Source of the DNA: Candidatus Peribacteraceae bacterium
Lineage (GTDB): Bacteria; Patescibacteriota; Gracilibacteria; Peribacterales; Peribacteraceae
DNA length: 38,778 nucleotides
Direction: 5' to 3'
Assembly (NCBI GenBank): GCA_028703835.1
Contig: JAQVMB010000014.1
Coordinates: 1-38,778, forward strand
Part shown: positions 23,807 to 32,042 of the stretch, in pieces
How positions within the stretch are numbered: position 1 is the stretch's first letter
Layout of the letters: every line of letters starts with the position of its first letter
Notes under the pieces: generated by a model
What the model was told of the DNA's origin: nothing
Databases searched by the model: none
What the model saw: only the letters and a program-made list of their open reading frames with translations
Program-made: the position numbers and the translations under genes

Positions 23807-26128
23807 ATGAAACAGATTTCCATCGCAGCACCGCCCTCCTTCGCCCTGCCCGAGATCCTGAAAACGCTGCAGGAGGCCGAATTGACACGGCGGCCCGGAC
23901 GGCATCGCCACAAGGCCCGCGGCGGAAAAAACGTGCAAGACGGCTACGTACACGTCAGCATCATCATTCCGACGTACAACGAACGGGAGAATCTCCCGGC
24001 ATTGCTGCGGAGACTGGAACGGAGCATGAACAAAGAGCGGTACGACTACGAGTGCCTCATCATCGATGACCGTTCGACGGACGGGACGCTGTCGCGCCTC
24101 CGGGAGCTGCGGACATCCGTCCCGTACAGAGTCATCCCCAAGCAGGGCCCCCGCGGCAAATCCACCTCCATCCTGGAAGGGCTCCGCCACGCCCGGGGCA
24201 GCATCGTGGCCATGATCGACGCGGACCTGCAGTACCCGCCGGAAGCGATACCGAACATGGTGCGGAAAATCGGGCGGTACGACATCGTGGTCGCACGGCG
24301 TTCGGAACGCCGGACCAGCCTGCGGCGATCCGCTTTCAGCAGGACGTTCAATCTCGTCTTCGGGCGCATCCTCCTGTCCCTGGATGTCGACGTCCAGTCC
24401 GGCCTGAAGGTGTTCCGCCGCAAAACGTTCGCCCTGGCGGAGTTCTCCCCCTCGCCGTGGGGCTTCGACTACCAATTCCTCTTCCGCGCGAAGCGGATGG
24501 GATGGACCCTGGGATCCGAACCGATCATCTTCGAAGAGCGCTTCCACGGCACGAGCAACGTCCGGATGCTGTCGGTGGGCATGGAACTCGCCTGGGGCGC
24601 GGTCACGTTGCGATGGAAACAGCTGTGGAAGGACATCTTCGCCTTCGTATCCTACCCCCACAAGTCGGAGCTGCTCTTCGACGGGTTCGGCAACGACACC
24701 GACTACCTCTATCTCCCGGAAATCCACAGCGCGAAGAAGCAGGTGTACTGGGAATCCGTTTCGCTGCTCCTGGCCGTCGTCGCGACGCTGGCGGGAGCGG
24801 TCATCGGGCTCAGCCTGCTGCTGGGCGTCCCGGCGACCGTGATTCTCTCGGGAGCGGTCGCATGCCTGTACCTCTGGCTCATCACATTCAAGATAGCGGT
24901 GCTGTACAAGTCGACGCGCCACCGCCCCATCACCGTGTCTCCGGAAGCGATCCGCGCCCTGCGCACGGAAGACCTGCCGCACTACACCGTCCTGGTGCCG
25001 CTGTACCGGGAAGCGGCGGTCGTCCCGCAGATCCTGCAGGCGATGACGGCCATCGACTACCCGCCCGACAAACTCGAAGTGCTCATCACCCTCGAAGCGT
25101 ACGACCACGAAACCCGCGCAGCCATCGAGAAGACCCGTTTCCCCGCCCACGTGCGCGTCATCACGCTCCCGGACGTGCGCCCCAAAACGAAACCGAAAGC
25201 CCTGAACGTCGCGTTCCGCGAGGCGAAAGGGGAGTTCCTCGTCATCTACGACGCCGAAATCGTTCCCGACGCGGACCAGCTGAAGAAAGCGGTGGTCGCG
25301 TTCCGTTCCCGGCCGGACATCGCCTGCCTCCAGACGCGGCTGGATCATTACAACGCCGGCCAGAACTGGCTCACGAAACTGTTCAATGCGGAATTCAGCT
25401 TCTATTACGACCTCTTCCTCCCAGGCCTGCAGTCCATGGGATACCCGCTGCCGCTCTCGGGGCACAGCACGCACTTCCGGACCGGAATCCTCCGGCAGAT
25501 CGGCGCATGGGATCCGTACAACGTGACCGAAGATTGCGACGTGGGCATCCGGCTCTACCGCTGCGGGTACCGGAGCGACCTGCTCGATTCGCTGAGCAAG
25601 GAAGAAGCCACGGGTACGATCGGCGCGTGGACCATCCAGCGGTCGCGATGGGTGAAAGGTTTCATCCAGACGTCCATCATCCACCTCCGGCATCCGCTGC
25701 GCCTGAAGAACGAACTGGGAGGATGGAAAAACGTCGTCGCCTTCCTGACCATCATCCCCGGCAGCGTGCTCATCAACATTCTGAACCTCGGATACTGGCT
25801 TCTGCTGATCGGCTGGGTCGCGACGGGAGCGGAAACGATCCAGAGCTTGTTTCCGGGCATCATCCTCTACACCTCGCTGCTGTCGTTCGTCGTGGGGAAT
25901 TTCCTCTTCACGTACTGCAACCTTCTCGGCTCGTACCGGCGGGGACGCTACGACTTCGTGAAGTACAGCCTGCTCTCCTTCGCGTACTGGATTCTGCTGT
26001 CATACGCGACGATACGGGGGGCGCTGCAGATGGTGCTGCACCCGCATCTCTGGGAAAAAACCGATCACGGCACCCACCTGTCCGCACCCGACTATGCGCC
26101 TGCTTTCACGCGCCATCAGACGGTTTGA
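23807..26128 (+). CDS. Double GT2: DPM1-like domain fused to cellulose-synthase-like domain
   Basis: About 773 aa from the ATG at 23807 (an alternative start at 23687 adds 40 residues). The N-terminal GT2 domain resembles dolichol/polyprenyl-phosphate sugar transferases: VSIIIPTYNERENLPALLRR (about 50), DDRSTDGT, and DADLQYPPE (about 138). Two hydrophobic helices follow (about 317-366). The second GT2 has processive-synthase features: LVPLYREAAVVPQIL (about 393), IYDAEIVPD, TEDCDVGIRLYR and the QxxRW motif QRSRWVKG. At least three or four C-terminal membrane helices follow. This architecture suggests inner-membrane polymer synthesis with a cytoplasmic lipid-sugar-making domain attached. The next gene overlaps its end by 35 nt. 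Substrate is unknown; beta-glucan is suggested only by the neighbours. Confidence 0.88.
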   Translation: MKQISIAAPPSFALPEILKTLQEAELTRRPGRHRHKARGGKNVQDGYVHVSIIIPTYNERENLPALLRRLERSMNKERYDYECLIIDDRSTDGTLSRLRELRTSVPYRVIPKQGPRGKSTSILEGLRHARGSIVAMIDADLQYPPEAIPNMVRKIGRYDIVVARRSERRTSLRRSAFSRTFNLVFGRILLSLDVDVQSGLKVFRRKTFALAEFSPSPWGFDYQFLFRAKRMGWTLGSEPIIFEERFHGTSNVRMLSVGMELAWGAVTLRWKQLWKDIFAFVSYPHKSELLFDGFGNDTDYLYLPEIHSAKKQVYWESVSLLLAVVATLAGAVIGLSLLLGVPATVILSGAVACLYLWLITFKIAVLYKSTRHRPITVSPEAIRALRTEDLPHYTVLVPLYREAAVVPQILQAMTAIDYPPDKLEVLITLEAYDHETRAAIEKTRFPAHVRVITLPDVRPKTKPKALNVAFREAKGEFLVIYDAEIVPDADQLKKAVVAFRSRPDIACLQTRLDHYNAGQNWLTKLFNAEFSFYYDLFLPGLQSMGYPLPLSGHSTHFRTGILRQIGAWDPYNVTEDCDVGIRLYRCGYRSDLLDSLSKEEATGTIGAWTIQRSRWVKGFIQTSIIHLRHPLRLKNELGGWKNVVAFLTIIPGSVLINILNLGYWLLLIGWVATGAETIQSLFPGIILYTSLLSFVVGNFLFTYCNLLGSYRRGRYDFVKYSLLSFAYWILLSYATIRGALQMVLHPHLWEKTDHGTHLSAPDYAPAFTRHQTV

Positions 26129-28859
26129 CGACGAAGTCATCCTTGCGATCGTCGCGGCCGCCGCGGGAATTGCCGTCCTGGCGTTCGTGCACCGCCTGGA
26201 CCTGGCGAAGACCCTCATCGACCAGAATTCGCACCTCAACTTCGCGCGCCTGACCTTCGACAGCCTGACGCCGGGCATGAGCCAGATCGGCTTCTGGCCT
26301 CCGCTCCTGCATGTCCTGCTCATCCCGTTCGTCGCCATCCGCCCGCTCTACGCCTCGGGATTGGCCGCGGCGCCGGTCCTCGTGCCCTCCCTCTTCCTGG
26401 CGGCCGTCTTCCTGCGGCGCATCTGCCTGGAGCTGACGGGCAGCAGGACCTCGGGGAACATCGCCGCGGCCTTGCTCCTGCTCAATCCGTACCTGCTCTA
26501 CTACGCCGTCACGCCGATGATGGAAGTCCTGTTCATCGCGAACGTCTGCGCGACAGCGTACTTCCTGCTCCGGTGGCTGCGTGACGAACGCATGCGCGAC
26601 CTGATCCTGGCCGGCGTCTTCGTCAGTCTCGCATGCCTCTCCCGGTACGAAGGTCTGATGTTGCTTCCGGTGACCAGTTCGATCCTGCTCGCGCACCTGT
26701 TCGCCCGGAAGCGCCGGTACCATCAGGTGGAGGCGCTCCTGCTGCTCTTCGGCCTCCTGGCCGTCCTCGGCGTCACGTTCATCGTCGCGTACAGTTGGCT
26801 CTACGGCGGCACGCCCTTCGCGTTTTCCGGCGGAAGCTGGCTCCGCGACCCCGCCCCCGGCCTCCGTCCCGCACGCCACGACGCCGTCGCTTCGTTGCTC
26901 TACGCGCTCTACGCGTCGTTCTACATGCTCGGGCATCCGATGGTGGCGGCAGGCCTCTTCTCGACGGGCGCCCTGCTCCTCCTCCCGCGCCTGCGCACGC
27001 AACACGCCGCCGTTCTGTTCGTCCTCCTGAGCCCGCTCCTCTTCATCCTGCTGAGCGAATACATGGGCACGATCATCATCAACGTGCCCGATCTTCCGCC
27101 GTACGGCTTCTTCAACAACGACCGGTACGGCCTCACGTGGGCGGGCGCGGCCGTCGCGGCTCCCGCCCTGCTCTTCCATGCCCTGCGCTCCCAAGCTGCA
27201 TCCGGTTTCTGGAAAAGAGCAGCCACTGTCGTCGGCACCGCCGTCCTCCTGTTCCTCACGTTGGCCGAAGGGCGCCGCCTCCAGCACACGGTTTTCCGGG
27301 AACAGTATGCGGTCGTCCGCAGGGACATCAACAGCCCGAGCCGCGAACAGGAGGAAGTCGCACGCTTCCTCAGCGCACGTTACGACGGGGGGACGGTCCT
27401 GATGGCGCGCGTCGACAACGACCCCCTCATCGCGAACGCCGCGATCCCGCTCAACCGATACCTCTACGAAGGCAACTACCGCATCTTCGACCAGGCGCTG
27501 CAGGACCCGTGGGTCTTCGCGCGGTGGGTGGTGATGCACAACGCAGCGGCTTCGGGCGACGCGTGGGCGCTCCAGAACGAACCGGTGTTCCGCGAATGGG
27601 GCATCTCGCAGGTATTCCCGATGTATTACGACCTCGCCTTCGAGAACGAAAGCCGGCGGGTCTACCGCCTCAACGAGGAACACACGCGGCAGCTGATTGC
27701 AGCCAACGGATACCGGGCAGACGTCATGCCGTCCATGAACGGAACCGTGGTCGCCTGGGACCCGGAAACGATCTACGGGCGCATGCACGTGGAACCGGGA
27801 GAGCAGACGAAAGCCCTGTCGGCGACGAAGGAAGAGATCCGCACCGCACTCCTGCCGTTCTATGAGCAACGGCTGCGGCCGCTGTATGAGCGGGGATACT
27901 TCGCGGACGCACGGGGCGAAGGGACGTCCGAATCACAATCCTACGCGCTCTGGCAGTCCTTCGCCGTGGACGACCGCGAGACGTTCGACCGCGTCTGGCA
28001 ATGGACCCAAGGGCACCTGCAACGTCCGGACGGACTCTTCCATTGGAAATTCATGACCCCGAACCCCGGGCTCGTCCTGATCCTCGACGGCAACTCCGCG
28101 ACGGATTCGGACGTGGACATCGCCTACCTGCTCCTCGAAGCGGGACGGGCATGGGACGAACCGTCCTACGTGCGGGAAGCCACCGGCATCATGCGGAGCA
28201 TCTGGACGCTGGAGACCGCGGCGGGACGAGGAAACAGGAGGCACCTGACGGCGGGCAATTGGGCGGAAAGCCCTTCATCCGTCGTCATGAACCCGTCTTA
28301 CTTCGCACCCTATGCCTTCCGCGCGTTCGCGGAAGTGCTCCCCGAATACGATTGGGACGGGCTGGTCGAACAGGGATACGAAGACGTGGAACGGGCGTCA
28401 CGGCGGCGCTTGGGAGAGAAAGGCGTCGTCTTCCTGCCGCCCGACTGGGTGACGCTGCAGCGGCCGGACGGGACCCTGCGGCCGTTCGAAGGGAAAGACC
28501 ATTCTCTCGACTACTCCTACGACGCGTTCCGCACGTTCTTCCGCATCGCCCTCGATGCCGCCATTTCGGGAAACGAACAGGCGACGCGCTACCTCGGCCA
28601 TGCGACGACGTTCGAGAGCGACTGGCAGCACACCGGTACGCCGTGCAGCATCTACCCGGCCTCGGGGACCGGATGCCTGCTCAGCGTCGGGACGCTCGCA
28701 GGCCCCCTCGGCATCTGGAGTATCACGCAGCCGCGTTTCGCGGAGCAGCTGGTCGCGACGCACTATCTCCGCGACGGGAAAGTGAACATCGCGGACGATG
28801 CGGCATTCTACGAGCGGAGTTGGTACTGGTTCGCGTTATGGCTGTGGAGCAGGCCGTGA
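26094..28859 (+). CDS. GT-C-like membrane protein fused to a GH8 glycosidase domain
   Basis: A 921-aa protein. Residues 1 to about 385 hold around ten membrane helices and GT39-like features (DQNSHLNFARLTFDSLTPG, GFWPPLLHVLLIPF in the first outside loop). A middle part (about 390-585) is soluble. The C-terminal part (about 590-921) matches GH8 (BcsZ-type endoglucanase): TSE613SQSYALW with the general-acid Glu, WQWTQGHL, NSATD671SDVDIAYLLLEAG, and YSYD810AFRTFFRIAL. BcsZ is a standard partner of bacterial cellulose synthase. Fusion to a GT-C-like membrane module is unusual. It overlaps the double-GT2 gene by 35 nt, so both are one operon. The enzyme domain should face outside. GH8 call firm; membrane half moderate. 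Confidence 0.88.
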   Translation: MRLLSRAIRRFDDEVILAIVAAAAGIAVLAFVHRLDLAKTLIDQNSHLNFARLTFDSLTPGMSQIGFWPPLLHVLLIPFVAIRPLYASGLAAAPVLVPSLFLAAVFLRRICLELTGSRTSGNIAAALLLLNPYLLYYAVTPMMEVLFIANVCATAYFLLRWLRDERMRDLILAGVFVSLACLSRYEGLMLLPVTSSILLAHLFARKRRYHQVEALLLLFGLLAVLGVTFIVAYSWLYGGTPFAFSGGSWLRDPAPGLRPARHDAVASLLYALYASFYMLGHPMVAAGLFSTGALLLLPRLRTQHAAVLFVLLSPLLFILLSEYMGTIIINVPDLPPYGFFNNDRYGLTWAGAAVAAPALLFHALRSQAASGFWKRAATVVGTAVLLFLTLAEGRRLQHTVFREQYAVVRRDINSPSREQEEVARFLSARYDGGTVLMARVDNDPLIANAAIPLNRYLYEGNYRIFDQALQDPWVFARWVVMHNAAASGDAWALQNEPVFREWGISQVFPMYYDLAFENESRRVYRLNEEHTRQLIAANGYRADVMPSMNGTVVAWDPETIYGRMHVEPGEQTKALSATKEEIRTALLPFYEQRLRPLYERGYFADARGEGTSESQSYALWQSFAVDDRETFDRVWQWTQGHLQRPDGLFHWKFMTPNPGLVLILDGNSATDSDVDIAYLLLEAGRAWDEPSYVREATGIMRSIWTLETAAGRGNRRHLTAGNWAESPSSVVMNPSYFAPYAFRAFAEVLPEYDWDGLVEQGYEDVERASRRRLGEKGVVFLPPDWVTLQRPDGTLRPFEGKDHSLDYSYDAFRTFFRIALDAAISGNEQATRYLGHATTFESDWQHTGTPCSIYPASGTGCLLSVGTLAGPLGIWSITQPRFAEQLVATHYLRDGKVNIADDAAFYERSWYWFALWLWSRP

Positions 28860-28865
28860 ACGCGG

Positions 28866-29471
28866 TCACGCCTGCATGTGCGCACGTTCCTCCTCGATCC
28901 AACGCTTCATCGCCTTGAGAAACAATTTGCGGCGCTCCTGCATGGCGGGCGGCAGGGAAGCGGCAAGCCGCCGCTTATGATCATCGATCGGCGGCTCCAC
29001 GGGGAACGTCTCCTCCGCGTGCACCGGCAACGTCATGTCGGTCGTTCCGTCCCATGTCAGCAGCGGAAAACCGAGCGACACCAGCGCCTTGTCGAACGTC
29101 GCGTCGACGGTGACGAACCGGTCGCCTATCTTCACCTTCAAAAAATCGTGGAAACCCGTGATGGGCTCGTCCAAGAACTCCCGCAACGCATCCGGCCACG
29201 GACGTATCGGCATTTTGGTCAGATCATGTTTGCACCAGAATTCTTCCACCTCATATCCCAGGGACGTCAGAAGAAACTTCAGCAGGATATGCTTCCCTTT
29301 GCCCGTGCCGCGGTTGCGCTGGAGAACATCGAACGGATCGGGAGAGTTGGGCCTCCCGTAGGGGATGTCCCGCACCGACACGAACGCCCCGACGAGGCGC
29401 TCCTGCGGCGTCAGGTTCCCGATGCCCCGGACCAGTTCCCGGAACTGCGCCTCAGGAGTCGTTTCTGGCAT
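28866..29471 (-). CDS. Transglutaminase-like protein lacking the catalytic Cys
   Basis: A 201-aa soluble protein. The middle resembles the transglutaminase-like fold: QRNRGTGKGKHILLKFLLTSL aligns with the usual region in which Cys precedes a helix (GxC...LLxxLLRALG), but the Cys place is Lys/Gly. The later His and Asp are kept (GFHDFLKVKIGDRFVTVDATFD). The C-terminus is a basic/acidic helix (RRKLFLKAMKRWIEEERAHM). One other Cys (EEFWCKHDL) is unlikely to replace the nucleophile. Without Cys it may be a binding protein. It converges with the GH8 fusion gene (6-bp gap). TACGAT lies exactly six bases before its ATG, which fits the leaderless pattern. Confidence 0.65.
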   Translation of the reverse strand: MPETTPEAQFRELVRGIGNLTPQERLVGAFVSVRDIPYGRPNSPDPFDVLQRNRGTGKGKHILLKFLLTSLGYEVEEFWCKHDLTKMPIRPWPDALREFLDEPITGFHDFLKVKIGDRFVTVDATFDKALVSLGFPLLTWDGTTDMTLPVHAEETFPVEPPIDDHKRRLAASLPPAMQERRKLFLKAMKRWIEEERAHMQA

Positions 29472-29483
29472 GCGGGGATCGTA
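29472..29483 (-). promoter_or_regulatory. -10-like box for leaderless transcript
   Basis: Minus strand reads TACGAT-CCCCGC-ATG. Hexamer 29483-29478, six bases to the start codon at 29471. The hexamer keeps the key -12 T, -11 A and -7 T. Confidence 0.45.
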
Positions 29484-29535
29484 CAGAAGACCCGGCAGCC
29501 GTTCCAGCGGAATCGGGCCTATTCCCCGGGAACCG

Positions 29536-29748
29536 TCAGAAGGGGAGCGTATCGCCCGTCCCGTTTAACACGTCGCCCGTCCCGAACGGAACGTCATCCT
29601 CGCTGAAAGAGCCGTCCGAATCAAAGAAGGACTCCGAACTGAACGTGCCGTCCGTATCGGTATCCAGAACGTCTCCCTGCGAGGCGCATCCGGCCAGAAG
29701 CAGTGTCGCGCCGATGGTGATGGTGGTGATGGTGCGCATAGGTTGCAT
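29536..29748 (-). CDS. Small acidic predicted lipoprotein
   Basis: About 70 aa from ATG 29748 (or 67 aa from 29739). The signal peptide MRTITTITIGATLLLAGC ends in a clear lipobox (LLAGC). The mature part is short, acidic and repetitive: TDTDGTFSSESFFDSD, then GTGDVLNGTGDTLPF, with Asp/Ser/Gly pairs. It is likely disordered and could bind divalent cations. No family recognised. The gap to the transglutaminase-like gene is 64 bp. The longer ORF extension upstream is not protein-like. Confidence 0.6.
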   Translation of the reverse strand: MQPMRTITTITIGATLLLAGCASQGDVLDTDTDGTFSSESFFDSDGSFSEDDVPFGTGDVLNGTGDTLPF

Positions 29749-29900
29749 CCCGTTCCATGACGGATGCGGGCGTCCATTCTTACAGAAAGACGGAAAGCGG
29801 CAATGGACGCATACAAATGCCGCCGATATCTCGAACGAAGGGAGATGAGGAGAACGGTCACAATCGTTCTCCCCATCGTGCGGATGCCGTCGCGGCATCC

Positions 29901-30113
29901 TCAGGACTTCCTCCCGCCGCTGCGTCCGATGGCGGACATGTGTGTGCGGTCCCGACTGATGGATTTGCCTCCGCGTCGACCGATAATCGACATGTGCTTG
30001 GCGTTCCTGGAGACGGCTCGTCCCCCGGCCCGCGCTACGCGCAACCGCGTCGCGCGATCCGCGTTCGCCAGCCCTCGCTTACCGGTGCTTTTTCGCAATC
30101 GATCGTTTCTCAT
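29901..30113 (-). CDS. KGG-type small basic protein (stress-protein-like)
   Basis: About 70 aa, very basic. Repeated units ARAGGRAVSRNAKHMSIIGR and RGGKSISRDRTHMSAIGR match the GG-[KER]-x-[VS]-SR-[ND]-x-x-HM-x-x-IGR pattern of the KGG/YciG/Con-10-like general stress family. The Arg/Lys-rich N-terminus (RLRKSTGKRGLANADRAT) could bind nucleic acid. A GTG start at 30119 adds two residues; ATG at 30113 is chosen. The 200 bp upstream (30120-30319) shows no other gene apart from the promoter of the next plus-strand ORF. Confidence 0.65.
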   Translation of the reverse strand: MRNDRLRKSTGKRGLANADRATRLRVARAGGRAVSRNAKHMSIIGRRGGKSISRDRTHMSAIGRSGGRKS

Positions 30114-30269
30114 GGTCACGTCGGGAGGAATGTCGGCACTCGTTTGAATGCCGGTTTCTGTGACGGCCGATCGTGCGTCGCCTTACAGAAGAATGTCGAT
30201 CCTTGTCCCGCAACCGGCCATCGCGTCCGCGAACGGTCTTAAATGACGCTGAAACACATATGCTTCTCA

Positions 30270-30297
30270 TTGACAACGGCCTGTGACTCTCTATCCT
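30270..30297 (+). promoter_or_regulatory. Sigma70-type promoter
   Basis: TTGACA (30270-30275), a 16-bp spacer and TATCCT (30292-30297). The predicted start is about 16 nt before the ATG at 30320. Confidence 0.6.
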
Positions 30298-30319
30298 GCG
30301 CCAATCTTCCATTCTTCCC

Positions 30320-30634
30320 ATGATCGAACCCACAGGTTTTTCCGACCCCCGGCATGAAGGCAACCGCCGGACACAGCGCTCGCTCTCGCGGTATGAGCAA
30401 GACCAATTCGACCGCATCCGGCGCGACATCGAAGACGGCAGGATCGATGCGGCCCTCGGCTGCGCGACGGCCATAAAAATGCATTTGGGATACGTGGCGA
30501 ACCGAATCAAGAGCCTGTTCCCGGATCCGAAATTGCTCGAGGCGGACGGCACGGACCCCAACATCACCGATCACCGTCCCGTCCACGATCCGCGCGCGCG
30601 GCAGGACCGCGCATTCGACGACCACGAACGGTAA
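30320..30634 (+). CDS. Small charged hypothetical protein
   Basis: A 104-aa soluble protein with charged helices: RTQRSLSRYEQDQFDRIRRD, EDGRIDAALGCATAIKMHLG and YVANRIKSLFPDPKLLEAD, followed by a polar tail (HDPRARQDRAFDDHER). No signal peptide, no family recognised. A good promoter precedes it (30270-30297) and no Shine-Dalgarno site. GT2 follows 70 bp later but has its own promoter-like sequence. It may be a small regulatory or adaptor protein, without evidence. Confidence 0.65.
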   Translation: MIEPTGFSDPRHEGNRRTQRSLSRYEQDQFDRIRRDIEDGRIDAALGCATAIKMHLGYVANRIKSLFPDPKLLEADGTDPNITDHRPVHDPRARQDRAFDDHER

Positions 30635-30703
30635 AACGGTCTGCGCGCTCCGCAACGCGTCGCACTGTAAGAATCATGCATCCTCTTTCGTCAGAGGTGG
30701 TGC

Positions 30704-31393
30704 ATGCGATCCCGCCCCCCGCGTCCGGCAACCTCCGTCTCCGTCATCATCCCCGCGTTCGACGAAGAAGCGACGGTGGGATCCGTCGTGCGGACGGCGC
30801 GGAACCATCCGCTGGTCGGCGAAGTGATCGTGATCGATGACGGATCGACGGACCGCACGGCGCACCGTGCTCGAAAAGCGGGCGGGCGCGTCCTCTCCTT
30901 CCCGGAGAATCGGGGCAAAGGCGAAGCGATGGAAGCGGGCGTCCGCGCGACGGCGGGCGGTGTCATCGTATTTTTGGATGCGGACATGCTCGACCTCTCC
31001 GACGACATGCTCACCGCCATCATCCGCCCCGTCATGTCCGGCACGCACGACATGTTCACGCTGCTGCGCGACCGGTTGATCGGATCATTGCAACACCTCT
31101 CCCCCTCCTTCGTAATAAGCGGCAACCGGGCGATGAAACGCGAATTTTGGGAACGCATCCCCCGGAAAGACCGCAGCGGGTTCGACGTTGAAATCGCACT
31201 CAACTATTACGCGTTTCGGCAGAAACGGAGCACGGGGACGTTTGCGGTCGAAGGGCTGCACCATGTCATCAAAGAGCAGAAACACGGAGTGCTGCGGGGA
31301 TTCGTCGAGCGCCTGTACATGGTCATCGTCTGCATACGCGCATTCCACAAATTCTATGTGTTCGGCATATTCCGCAAGCAGGCGGCTGCGTGA
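30704..31393 (+). CDS. Soluble GT2 glycosyltransferase (DPM1-like)
   Basis: A 229-aa GT2 enzyme: VSVIIPAFDEEATVGSVV (about 12-29), VIVIDDGSTDRT, NRGKGEAMEAGVRATAGG and the metal-binding DAD in FLDADMLDLSDD. ISGNRAMKREFWERIP and FDVEIALNYYA match polyprenyl-phosphate sugar transferases. There is no membrane helix, though the C-terminal segment (GFVERLYMVIVCIRAFHKFY) could lie on the membrane. It probably loads a nucleotide sugar onto a lipid carrier. A short hairpin (CCTCT-TTCGTC-AGAGG) lies directly upstream of the start. Confidence 0.85.
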   Translation: MRSRPPRPATSVSVIIPAFDEEATVGSVVRTARNHPLVGEVIVIDDGSTDRTAHRARKAGGRVLSFPENRGKGEAMEAGVRATAGGVIVFLDADMLDLSDDMLTAIIRPVMSGTHDMFTLLRDRLIGSLQHLSPSFVISGNRAMKREFWERIPRKDRSGFDVEIALNYYAFRQKRSTGTFAVEGLHHVIKEQKHGVLRGFVERLYMVIVCIRAFHKFYVFGIFRKQAAA

Positions 31394-31394
31394 C

Positions 31395-31583
31395 TCAATC
31401 GGCCTCCTGGCCGCATCGGATGCTCTTGCGCGAGAGGGGATCGCCCGCTTCGTCGAAGAGGCTTCCCAATCGCTTGCGGGAACATCCGCGATCGGCATCA
31501 AGATCGGACGCCGCCCTTTGCGCCTCGCGCCGGCTTTTCGTGGAAGCACCTTCGAGAGCCGACGTTTTGCGAGATTGTTCCAT
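31395..31583 (-). CDS. Doubtful small basic ORF
   Basis: A 62-aa ORF (MEQSRKTSALEGASTKSRRE...), very basic, with no hydrophobic core and no recognised family. It can also start at 31619. The 355-bp gap 31394-31748 has no better candidate. Codon composition is ordinary. It may not be a gene. Confidence 0.25.
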   Translation of the reverse strand: MEQSRKTSALEGASTKSRREAQRAASDLDADRGCSRKRLGSLFDEAGDPLSRKSIRCGQEAD

Positions 31584-31686
31584 GTGAAAAATGGGAAGGC
31601 AGGCATCCTTCCAGTTCATCCTTCTTCAGTCAATGCGATCCGTAAATGCAGCGCAAAAAGCACAGGATTTGAAGAATGGAATGCTC

Positions 31687-31692
31687 TATACT
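31687..31692 (+). promoter_or_regulatory. -10 box upstream of tRNA-Phe
   Basis: TATACT, the preferred hexamer of this window, about 57 bp before the tRNA. No clear -35 was found. Confidence 0.4.
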
Positions 31693-31748
31693 GTCCCCGT
31701 CTGCAGTTGTGTTCCTTTGCATGTCTGGTAGGATTTTCGCACCCACAT

Positions 31749-31823
31749 GGCCCGGTAGCTCATCGGTAGAGCGCTGCCCTGAAGAGGCAGGCGTAGCCAG
31801 TTCGACTCTGGCCTGGGCCACCA
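31749..31823 (+). tRNA. tRNA-Phe (GAA)
   Basis: A full cloverleaf: acceptor GGCCCGG/CTGGGCC with one G-T pair, D arm GCTC...GAGC, anticodon stem CTGCC/GGCAG with loop CTGAAGA (anticodon GAA), T arm GCCAG-TTCGACT-CTGGC, discriminator A and encoded CCA. Confidence 0.95.
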
Positions 31824-31882
31824 CAGTTGAATTCGAGCCGAGTGAGAGTACGGAGTACGAAGCACGAGGCCGAAGATACTGT

Positions 31883-31983
31883 GTCCTCCGAAGCTCCGAA
31901 GGAGCGAAGGAGGACAATACTGATCTTTCTCCCAGACGCCCGGCCCTCCTTCGCTCCTCGCTACACTCAGAGCTTCGGAGGGC
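31883..31983. repeat. Two CTCCGAAG-type palindromes between tRNA genes
   Basis: First: GTCCTCC (31883-31889) and GGAGGAC (31909-31915) with an inner GCTCC-GAA-GGAGC hairpin. Second: GCCCTCC (31943-31949) and GGAGGGC (31977-31983). Each is a complete inverted repeat, related in sequence to the other. They fill most of the gap between tRNA-Phe and the tandem repeat block; no gene is seen in 31824-32042. Confidence 0.7.
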
Positions 31984-32042
31984 AAAGGATCTTGCGACTC
32001 ACTGTGTCGCTTTCGCTCCTTGTTCGTCTGCAATTCACTTTT

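Noticed and set aside
23774-25693. 639-aa minus-strand frame opposite the double GT2 gene
   Set aside because: Shadow frame; all GT2 motifs are on the plus strand.
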